NCBI GenBank assembly: GCA_947455805.1
Contig: CANGSN010000250.1
Location: forward strand, 1 to 5,322
Source: Planctomycetota bacterium
Lineage (GTDB): Bacteria > Planctomycetota > UBA1135 > UBA2386
Direction: 5' to 3'
Length of the DNA stretch: 5,322 nucleotides
Below the pieces are notes generated by a model, which saw only the letters and a program-made list of their open reading frames with translations, ran no database searches and had not been told where the DNA came from. The translations under genes were made by a program, and so were the position numbers. The first letter of the stretch is position 1. Every line of letters begins with the position of its first letter. Below are positions 1-5,162 of the stretch, one piece after another.

Positions 1-584
1 CGCATCGCCGCACGACCGCGGTGCTGCTGGCGGTGCTGACGCTGCACATGGCCGGGTTCTGGTGCGTCTATGCCGAGTTGCCGGGTGCCCTGATGCGGTT
101 GCACCGGGTCGACGTCGTCGCCGTCGGCTGGTTCCAGATCCAGGTCAACGCCGTGCACGTGGTCGCCGACGTCGCCTTCGGCTTCGTCGCCGCCGCGTTC
201 GGCCGCACGCGCACCTTCGTCGTCTTCTGCCTCGTGTTCGCGCTCGGCCACCTGGTGGTGCTGCAGCAGCTGGCGAACGCCACCGCCGACTTCGGCTCGT
301 TCACCGTCGCGGTCGCGGCGATGGGGCTCGGCGCCGGCACCTGGTCGTGCTTCGGCGCGTTGTTCGGTGCGCACTATCCGGTGGCGCTGCGCGCGACCGC
401 GGCGGCGAGCTGCTACGCGCTCGCGCGCTTCGTGCAGTTGCCACTGAAGCCGCTCTTGGCCGGGCCGCTGCGCGAAGGGTCGTTCGCGCCGGCGCTGTGG
501 CTCGGCGTCGGCTGCGCGCTTGGCTCGGCGCTGCTGGTGCTGCTGCTGCCAAGGGACCACCGCGAACGGCACGCCGATCGCTAG
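1..584 (+). CDS. MFS transporter, C-terminal half (5' end outside window)
   Basis: This is an inner-membrane secondary transporter whose substrate cannot be told. The frame is open from the window edge (first complete codon at base 3) to TAG at 582-584, giving 193 visible residues, about the six-helix C-terminal half of a 12-helix MFS protein. Hydrophobic segments lie at about visible residues 6-31, 41-66, 71-90, 99-122, 131-153 and 162-182. Residues 60-71 (GFVAAAFGRTRT), after the second segment, look like the degenerate MFS loop motif repeated in the second half. The HYPVALRATAAA stretch (124-135) resembles the P..LRAT signature before TM11 in sugar/organic-acid-type MFS members. The charged tail PRDHRERHADR is a normal cytoplasmic C-terminus. 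A GTG at base 21 is in frame but is not the start, since a half-transporter would be unlikely. Family assignment is fairly secure; specificity is unknown. Confidence 0.8.
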   Translation, partial: HRRTTAVLLAVLTLHMAGFWCVYAELPGALMRLHRVDVVAVGWFQIQVNAVHVVADVAFGFVAAAFGRTRTFVVFCLVFALGHLVVLQQLANATADFGSFTVAVAAMGLGAGTWSCFGALFGAHYPVALRATAAASCYALARFVQLPLKPLLAGPLREGSFAPALWLGVGCALGSALLVLLLPRDHRERHADR

Positions 585-592
585 GCTGCTGC

Positions 593-614
593 CCAGCACC
601 CTCCTGGAGGCTGG
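593..614 (+). promoter_or_regulatory. Ribosome binding site of the beta-helix gene inside a small inverted repeat
   Basis: GGAGG at 606-610 lies 8 bases before the ATG at 619, a good Shine-Dalgarno sequence that decides this start. CCAG (593-596) can pair with CTGG (611-614), and CCT (600-602) with AGG (608-610), leaving a 3-base bulge and a 5-base loop, so the binding site could be partly masked in the mRNA. The RBS is clear; the fold is short and may be chance in GC-rich DNA. Confidence 0.5.
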
Positions 615-618
615 TCTC

Positions 619-1803
619 ATGCGATTCCTGCCGATTCTGGGTCCGTTCGTCGTCGCCGCCGTCGGATTGTCGGCACAGACGACCCATCTCGTCGGCCCCG
701 GCGGCCTGCCACAGATCCGCGATGCGTTGGCGATCGCGCAGCCCGGCGACCGCATCCACGTGCAGCCGGGTAGCTACGCGCACTTCACCGCGACGGTCGG
801 GGTGACGATCCGCGCGCTGGTGCCGGGTTCGGTCGTGGTGCGCTACGACAGCGCCTATGCACCGCCGACCTGCCCGTTCTGCCCGGACGAAGGGCCGACC
901 AGGTTCGCGATTCCGGCCGGGCAGACGGCGCACGTGGTCGGGATCCACTTCGAGGCGAACGCCCCGACCATCGTCTTCGCCCCGATCCACCATCGGGTGG
1001 AGGTCCAGAGTGGCAGGGTGCACTTCGAGGACTGCCTCCTCTACTCCAGGAGGTACTTCGCCCTGCGGATCGCGCAGCTTGGCCAGGTGCACCTCGACGA
1101 CACCATCGTGGGTGGGATCGGTGGCATTGGCAACGAGGGCGCCTTCGGCGTGCTGGTCGAAGGCGGCACGCTCACCGCGGTCGGCAGCCAGATTGGCGGT
1201 GGCGCGGGTTTCTCGAACAGCGTCGGTGCCGGCCTGGGGGTGAGCGCTGGCACCGTCCACCTCAGCGATTGCCTGCTGGTCGGTGGCAGCGGCTTTCCGT
1301 TCTCCTACACCTTCCCGGCCTTGCAAGGCACCGGCTCGGCATGGCTGCACGGCTGTGTGCTCCAAGGTGGCGGCTGCGCCGTGAACTGGGGAGGGACGCA
1401 ACCCGACTTCGGCGACTGCACGTTCACGAGTCCGACCAGCTGCGGCATCCCGACCGGCCCCTTCCCGTCGCTGCTCGGCGTCGCGCAAGCGACCCCGCCG
1501 CTGCTCGGTGCGCCGTTCACGCTCGACTGGACCACCGAACCGAACGGCCTCGTCGCCGTGTTCGCCAGCTTCGGCCTCGGGCGCCTCGACCTGCCGGGCA
1601 TCCTGGCCCAGCCGGGCTGGGTCGATCCGGGGAACGAGTTCTTCGTCGGCGCCTTGTTCGCCGATCCGAGCGGTGCCGCGACGACGACGTTCGCGTTGCC
1701 AGCGAACCCTCTGCTGACCGACCTCGAGCTGTGGTTCAAGGGCGTCAGCGGCTTCGCGTTCCCGCTGCAGAGCAGCGTGCCGGTCGGCGGCGTGCTGCGC
1801 TGA
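619..1803 (+). CDS. Exported right-handed beta-helix protein with planctomycete-type C-terminal module
   Basis: A 394-residue protein, probably secreted, of unknown function. Residues 1-19 form a signal peptide (MRF, hydrophobic core 4-17, likely cleavage near SA/QTT). The mature start, HLVGPGGLPQIRDALAIAQPGDRIHVQPGSY (residues 23-53), is the classic opening of pectin-lyase-like beta-helix proteins. Rung-like repeats follow: VHFEDCLL (134-141), VHLDDTIV (157-164), LTAVGSQI (185-192), VHLSDCLL (213-220), AWLHGCVL (241-248) and DFGDCTF (263-269), many followed by glycine-rich turns. Residues 293-394 form a separate module (PPLLGAPFTLDW, then FASFGLGRLDLPG and LELWFKGVSGFAFPLQSSVPVG) that I know from many exported planctomycete proteins. 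Eight cysteines include C85-P-F-C88. No catalytic residues are recognised. An in-frame ATG at 520 lies inside the upstream gene and is rejected because 619 has the RBS and signal peptide. The 34-base gap to the transporter allows co-transcription. Confidence 0.82.
   Translation: MRFLPILGPFVVAAVGLSAQTTHLVGPGGLPQIRDALAIAQPGDRIHVQPGSYAHFTATVGVTIRALVPGSVVVRYDSAYAPPTCPFCPDEGPTRFAIPAGQTAHVVGIHFEANAPTIVFAPIHHRVEVQSGRVHFEDCLLYSRRYFALRIAQLGQVHLDDTIVGGIGGIGNEGAFGVLVEGGTLTAVGSQIGGGAGFSNSVGAGLGVSAGTVHLSDCLLVGGSGFPFSYTFPALQGTGSAWLHGCVLQGGGCAVNWGGTQPDFGDCTFTSPTSCGIPTGPFPSLLGVAQATPPLLGAPFTLDWTTEPNGLVAVFASFGLGRLDLPGILAQPGWVDPGNEFFVGALFADPSGAATTTFALPANPLLTDLELWFKGVSGFAFPLQSSVPVGGVLR
1018..1425 (+). repeat. 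Degenerate beta-helix rung repeats within the exported protein
   Basis: Six protein-level repeats of the form V-H-[FL]-x-D-[CT]-x-[LIV] start at residues 134, 157, 185, 213, 241 and 263 of the beta-helix gene. The three middle intervals are each 28 residues (84 bases); the flanking ones are 23 and 22. A G-G turn follows most rungs. The DNA is not a near-exact tandem repeat, so this reflects an old structural repeat rather than recent duplication. Confidence 0.55.
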
Positions 1804-1820
1804 CGGAGCTCTCAGCGCAG
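1795..1820. terminator. Perfect 9-bp inverted repeat across two convergent stop codons, candidate bidirectional terminator
   Basis: CTGCGCTGA at 1795-1803 is exactly complementary to TCAGCGCAG at 1812-1820, with an 8-base loop (CGGAGCTC). Each arm contains the last two sense codons and the stop of one gene, so both convergent genes end Leu-Arg-stop with identical codons. A hairpin here would form in either transcript. No T-run follows on either strand, so an E. coli-type intrinsic terminator is not met; a T-less hairpin terminator or mRNA 3'-end stabiliser is possible. The repeat is certain, the role inferred. Confidence 0.5.
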
Positions 1821-2711
1821 GGTCAGCGTGTTGTCGAAGATCCCGCGCACGTCGGGGCGCTGTGCGGCTTGCCGGCTCTGCACCAGCCAGTCCGCGAGCA
1901 GGTCGTAGGCCTCGTTCGCCATCGTCAGGTCGTAGCAGAAGCACGGCAGCGTCGCCGCCAGCAGCTTCGGCCCGAGGGTGTCGCCGGCGGCGGCCGGCAC
2001 GCGCTGCGCGTAGATCGCCGCGGCTTCGTCGGGCTGCTGCTTCACCAGGTCGATGCCGCGCCGCAGCACCGCGATGAAGCGCGCGAACAGGTCGCGCTCG
2101 CGCACAAGGCGCTCGGGCTGCGTCATCAGGATCAGCTGGCAGAAATCCGGCACGCCCCAGTCCTTCAACGCGAAGAAGGCGGCGTCGAGGCCGCGGTGTG
2201 CCGCTTCCACCAGTTCGAAGTTGCGGAACACCAGCGTGGCGACGTCGGCCTTGCCCTCGGCCAGCGCGTCGGTGTGGAAGAAGCCGTTGTTCACCGGCCG
2301 CAGGCGCTCCGGCGCGAACGCGCCGCCGTCGGCGGCGACCATCGTGGCGACGATCGCCGGACCGCCCGGACCCGGCGCGCCCGGATACTGCACGCGCGCG
2401 TTCGCCATGTCGCGCGGCCGTTCGATGCCGCGGCCGCGCAGGTACATCACGCCGCCGTTGGTGTGCAGGAAGCGGGCGAAGCCGACGACGGCACGGCCGG
2501 CGGCGCGGTCCTGCACCAGGTGGATCGGCTCGGTGATGGCGACGTCGATGTCGCCGCGCGCGAGCGCGTCGGCGGCGTCGACGTGCGCCTGCGGCTCGAC
2601 CAGTTCGAGCTCGATGCCGGCGTCGCGGAACCAGCCGCGCTGCTGGCCGATCAGGAACGGCACGTGGTCGGGGTTGAGGAACCACTCGAGGCAGAGGCGC
2701 AGGCGTTGCAT
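1812..2711 (-). CDS. NMT1/THI5-like (ThiY-like) substrate-binding-fold protein without signal peptide
   Basis: A 299-residue type-2 periplasmic-binding-fold protein related to ABC-transporter ligand-binding proteins for thiamine pyrimidine precursors and to eukaryotic THI5 enzymes. Diagnostic stretches are LCLEWFLNPDHVPFLIGQQ (6-24), ELELVEPQAHVDAADALARGDIDVAI (34-59), MYLRGRGIERPRDM (89-102), YPGAPGPGG (109-117), HTDALAEGKADVATLVFRNFELVEA (146-170), WGVPDFCQLIL (185-195) and the terminal IFDNTLTLR. The chain begins directly with the first beta strand; there is no signal peptide or lipobox, and no permease or ATPase gene adjoins, so it may be cytosolic or an orphan binding protein. Compared from memory with yeast THI5, His64 (TEPIH) sits at the active-site histidine, the catalytic lysine position is Thr60, and CCCFC is reduced to Cys191. 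The ATG at 2711 fits the family N-terminus but has no Shine-Dalgarno. Ligand unknown; an ABC binding protein is the conservative reading. Confidence 0.8.
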   Translation of the reverse strand: MQRLRLCLEWFLNPDHVPFLIGQQRGWFRDAGIELELVEPQAHVDAADALARGDIDVAITEPIHLVQDRAAGRAVVGFARFLHTNGGVMYLRGRGIERPRDMANARVQYPGAPGPGGPAIVATMVAADGGAFAPERLRPVNNGFFHTDALAEGKADVATLVFRNFELVEAAHRGLDAAFFALKDWGVPDFCQLILMTQPERLVRERDLFARFIAVLRRGIDLVKQQPDEAAAIYAQRVPAAAGDTLGPKLLAATLPCFCYDLTMANEAYDLLADWLVQSRQAAQRPDVRGIFDNTLTLR

Positions 2712-2831
2712 CGAGGTGGTTTGGCCGAACCGCTCGACCACTGCAAGACGGCTCGTGTGCTTCCTCGGCCACGGCCTCCGGCCTACGCTCCGCGCGCCCT
2801 CGTTCGCCTCGCCCAGAACCTGCTCGTGCCC
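2712..2831. promoter_or_regulatory. Divergent intergenic region between the THI5-like and NupG-like genes
   Basis: These 120 bases must hold the 5' signals of both divergent genes unless the starts are misplaced. I find no convincing -35/-10 pair on either strand and no Shine-Dalgarno before either ATG. The centre has three GGCC blocks (2767, 2773, 2780), of which GGCC-TCC-GGCC (2773-2783) is a small perfect inverted repeat. It could be an operator or a scattered repeat. No riboswitch is recognised; I looked for thiamine-pyrophosphate riboswitch core sequences and saw none. Confidence 0.35.
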
Positions 2832-4061
2832 ATGAACCAGCGCTGGAAGTTGTTCGTCATGATGGTCCTCCAGTTCTTCGTCTGGGGGGCGTGGCTGCCG
2901 CCGTTGTTCGACATCATGCCTGGGCTCGGCTTCTCCGGCGCCGAGCAGTCGGCGATCGGCAGCTGCTTCGCGATCGCGTCGATCGTCGGCATGTTCTTCA
3001 GCAACCAGTTCGCCGACCGCTCGTTCGCGGCCGAACGCTTCCTCGCCGCGAGCCACCTGATCGGAGGTCTCGCGTTGGTCGGCCTCTACTTCACCACGTC
3101 GTTCGCGCCGTTCTTCGTGCTGATGCTGGTGCACTCGCTGGTCTACGTGCCGACGATCTCGGTCACCAACTCGCTGGCGTTCGCGAACCTGAAGGACCCG
3201 CAGAACGAGTTCGGCCTCGTGCGCATGGGTGGCACCATCGGCTGGATCCTCGCCGCATGGCCGCTGTACTTCGTGCTGAAGGACGTGCCGGCGGCCGACG
3301 CGCTGGCGGCGAAGCGCTCGGTGTTCCTGATCGCCGGCGCCGCGGCGCTGGTGCTGGCCGGCTTCTCGCTGCTGCTGCCGCACACGCCGCCGAAGCCGGC
3401 ACAGGGCGGCGACGATCGCTGGGCGAGCCTGAAGGCGGCGAAGCTGCTGAAGGCGCCGTTCCTGCTGGTGCTGTTCCTGGTCACCTTCGTCGACGCGACG
3501 ATCCACAACGGCTACTTCGTCATGGCCTTCACCTTCCTCGACAAGGTGGGCTTCGCGCCGGGCGAGATCATGCCGGTGATGAGCATCGGCCAGGTCGCCG
3601 AGATCCTGACCATGGCGGTGCTCGGCTACGCGCTGAAGGGCCTCGGCTGGCGCTGGACGATGACGCTCGGCGTGCTCGGCCACGCGGCGCGCTTCGCGGT
3701 GTTCGCGTTCTCCGTCGACCACACCACGATCATGGTCGTGCAGGTGCTGCACGGCATCTGCTACGCATTCTTCTTCGCCACCGTCTACATCTTCATCGAC
3801 GAGCACTTCCCGAAGGACGTGCGCACGTCGGCGCAGGGCCTGTTCAACCTGCTGATCCTCGGCCTCGGCGACCTCGCGGCGAAGTGGCTGTTCGTGCCGC
3901 TGCAGGCCGCCTTCACCGGCGCCGACGGCAAGATCGACTACCGCTCGCTGTTCTTGTGGCCGACCGGCATGGCGCTCGGTGCCGCGGTGCTGCTGGCCGT
4001 TGCGTTCCATCCGCCGGAGCGCGAGGCCCGCGGTGCCGGTGGTGGTGCGCTGCCGCACTGA
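2832..4061 (+). CDS. NupG-type nucleoside:H+ symporter family MFS transporter
   Basis: A 409-residue, 12-helix inner-membrane proton-coupled transporter (E. coli NupG is 418). Family signatures run along the whole chain: VLQFFVWGAWL (12-22, TM1), YVPTISVTNSLAFANL (105-120, TM4), RMGGTIGWILAAW (131-143, TM5), HNGYF (225-229, TM7), MSIGQVAEIL (250-259, TM8), ARFAVFAF (286-293), HGICYAFFFATVYIF (307-321, TM10) and VRTSAQGLFNLLILGLGD (330-347, TM11). Positions matching NupG substrate or proton residues, recalled from memory, are conserved as Arg131, Thr135, Asn226, Gln254 and Glu257, while the TM10 aspartate of NupG's FDFF is Ala312. A likely cytoplasmic loop (184-205) joins the two halves. The ATG at 2832 matches the family N-terminus but lacks a Shine-Dalgarno; an in-frame GTG at 2826 is an alternative. 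The substrate is probably a nucleoside or similar compound, not proven. It is divergent from the THI5-like gene. Confidence 0.88.
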   Translation: MNQRWKLFVMMVLQFFVWGAWLPPLFDIMPGLGFSGAEQSAIGSCFAIASIVGMFFSNQFADRSFAAERFLAASHLIGGLALVGLYFTTSFAPFFVLMLVHSLVYVPTISVTNSLAFANLKDPQNEFGLVRMGGTIGWILAAWPLYFVLKDVPAADALAAKRSVFLIAGAAALVLAGFSLLLPHTPPKPAQGGDDRWASLKAAKLLKAPFLLVLFLVTFVDATIHNGYFVMAFTFLDKVGFAPGEIMPVMSIGQVAEILTMAVLGYALKGLGWRWTMTLGVLGHAARFAVFAFSVDHTTIMVVQVLHGICYAFFFATVYIFIDEHFPKDVRTSAQGLFNLLILGLGDLAAKWLFVPLQAAFTGADGKIDYRSLFLWPTGMALGAAVLLAVAFHPPEREARGAGGGALPH

Positions 4062-4083
4062 GCGGCGCGCGCCGGACCGCCGC
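4062..4083. terminator. GC-rich inverted repeat between convergent stops, possible terminator
   Basis: GCGGCG at 4062-4067 is complementary to CGCCGC at 4078-4083 with a 10-base loop, and the overlapping GGCGCGCGCC (4064-4073) is a perfect 10-bp palindrome. It fills the 24-base gap between the TGA of the NupG-like gene and the stop of the dehydrogenase gene. No T-run follows on either strand, and such repeats arise easily in DNA made almost only of G and C. Confidence 0.35.
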
Positions 4084-4085
4084 GA

Positions 4086-5162
4086 TCAGGCGTAGTACTT
4101 GCCGAAGCGGTTCTGCAGGAACGCGCCGTAGTCGACGGTCTCCATCTTCAGGAACCCTGCGGTCGGCAGCTGCCCCTGCGCCACCATGTCGACGATCGCG
4201 GTGATGCCGGCGGCGGTCGTCACCTGGATGCCGCTCCACGTCTCGCCGTCGAACGTCTGGTGGTAGATCGTCTTCGCGTAGGTGCGCTCGGTCAGCTTGC
4301 CGGCGAGCTTGCCGGTGGCGCTGACGAAGATGACGATCTGGTCCTGCTGCGTCGCCGGGATGGCGCGGTCGAAGATGGCGCCGAGCTCGTCCTTGTGCTC
4401 GCGCATGCCGAGGTCGTGCAGCAGGAACTTCATCAGCTCGCAGTGGCCCGGGTAGCGGATCGTCTTGTAGTTGACGTTCTTCGCCTTGCCCTTCAGCGTG
4501 ATACCGAGCGTGCCGAGGCCGCCCGACGTGTTGAACGCCTCGTATTCGACGCCGTCGACGGTCAGGCGCTCGACCTGCTCCATCGGCGGGACCATGACGA
4601 ACTCGCCGTTCTGCACCGCTTCGCACGGGTTGCAGTACTCGTTGATCAGGCCGTCGGTGCTCCACGTCAGGTTGTACTGCAGCCGGTTGCTCGGATAGCG
4701 CGGCAGGGCGCCCACGCGCAGCCGCACGTCGGTCAGGTCGGTCAGGCCCTTCATCACGTGCGTCGCGGCGATGGTGATGAAGCCCGGCGCCAGGCCGCAC
4801 TGCGGCGCGAACAGCGTCTTGCTGCCGTCGGCCAGCTTCTTGACCTGGTTGGTGACCTCGACGTCCTCGGTCAGGTCGAAGTAGTGCACGCCATTCGCCT
4901 TCGCCCGCTCGGCGATCAGCGGGTTGCAGCGGTAGGGCGCACAGCTGACGACGCCGAAGGCGCCCTTCAGCATGGTGTCCAGGCTCTGCGCCGACGCGAA
5001 GTCGACGACCTGGCCTTTGACCTGGGGGTATTTCTTGCTCAGGTGGTCGACGGCACCTTGGGCGACGTCGCCGACGCGGACCGAGTAGTCGCCGCAGGTG
5101 GCCAGCAGGTGGGTGACCATCCGGCCGATCTTGCCGGCGCCGAGAATGACGAGGTTCTTCAT
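4086..5162 (-). CDS. Saccharopine dehydrogenase-family NAD(P)-dependent oxidoreductase
   Basis: A 358-residue cytosolic dehydrogenase. MKNLVILGAGKIGRMV carries the Rossmann GxGxxG (G8, G10, G13), and Asp32 at the end of strand 2 (VRVGD) suggests NAD over NADP. VVSCAPYRCNPLIAERAKANGVHYFDLTED (71-100) is the conserved Sacchrp_dh_NADP segment. GLAPGF (123-128) replaces the GLDPG of true saccharopine reductases and resembles lysine 6-dehydrogenase-like and uncharacterised members. LPRYPSNRLQYNLTWSTDGLINEY (153-176) begins the C-terminal substrate domain. The family also includes saccharopine reductase and carboxynorspermidine synthase, so the exact amino-acid or imine substrate is open. The length is near the shorter family members. 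The ATG at 5162 starts right at strand 1; an in-frame TTG at 5255 would add 31 low-complexity Ala/Pro-rich residues and is rejected. No Shine-Dalgarno precedes 5162. No lysine or polyamine gene is adjacent. Confidence 0.85.
   Translation of the reverse strand: MKNLVILGAGKIGRMVTHLLATCGDYSVRVGDVAQGAVDHLSKKYPQVKGQVVDFASAQSLDTMLKGAFGVVSCAPYRCNPLIAERAKANGVHYFDLTEDVEVTNQVKKLADGSKTLFAPQCGLAPGFITIAATHVMKGLTDLTDVRLRVGALPRYPSNRLQYNLTWSTDGLINEYCNPCEAVQNGEFVMVPPMEQVERLTVDGVEYEAFNTSGGLGTLGITLKGKAKNVNYKTIRYPGHCELMKFLLHDLGMREHKDELGAIFDRAIPATQQDQIVIFVSATGKLAGKLTERTYAKTIYHQTFDGETWSGIQVTTAAGITAIVDMVAQGQLPTAGFLKMETVDYGAFLQNRFGKYYA

Noticed and set aside
871..882. CPFC (C85-C88 of the beta-helix protein) as a thioredoxin-like redox site
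   Set aside because: It lies near the start of a beta-helix without a thioredoxin fold around it; a structural disulfide or a metal site is equally likely.
301..2772. 823-codon minus-strand open frame
   Set aside because: It runs antisense through the transporter and beta-helix genes and out of frame through the THI5-like gene. Its translation is Arg/Ala/Pro-rich with no domain, as expected for non-coding frames in high-GC DNA.
1269..2831. Plus-strand extension upstream of the NupG-like gene
   Set aside because: It is Arg-rich and antisense to the THI5-like gene; the MFS family N-terminus starts at 2832.
2712..4058. Minus-strand extension of the THI5-like frame upstream over the NupG-like gene
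   Set aside because: The open frame continues to 4058, but the extension is low-complexity, rich in His, Arg, Glu and Gln, and antisense to a clear transporter gene; the family N-terminus begins at 2711.
2891..4204. 437-codon plus-strand frame overlapping the NupG-like gene
   Set aside because: It is an Arg/Gly/Ala-rich shadow frame without membrane segments or motifs, inside a well supported transporter gene.
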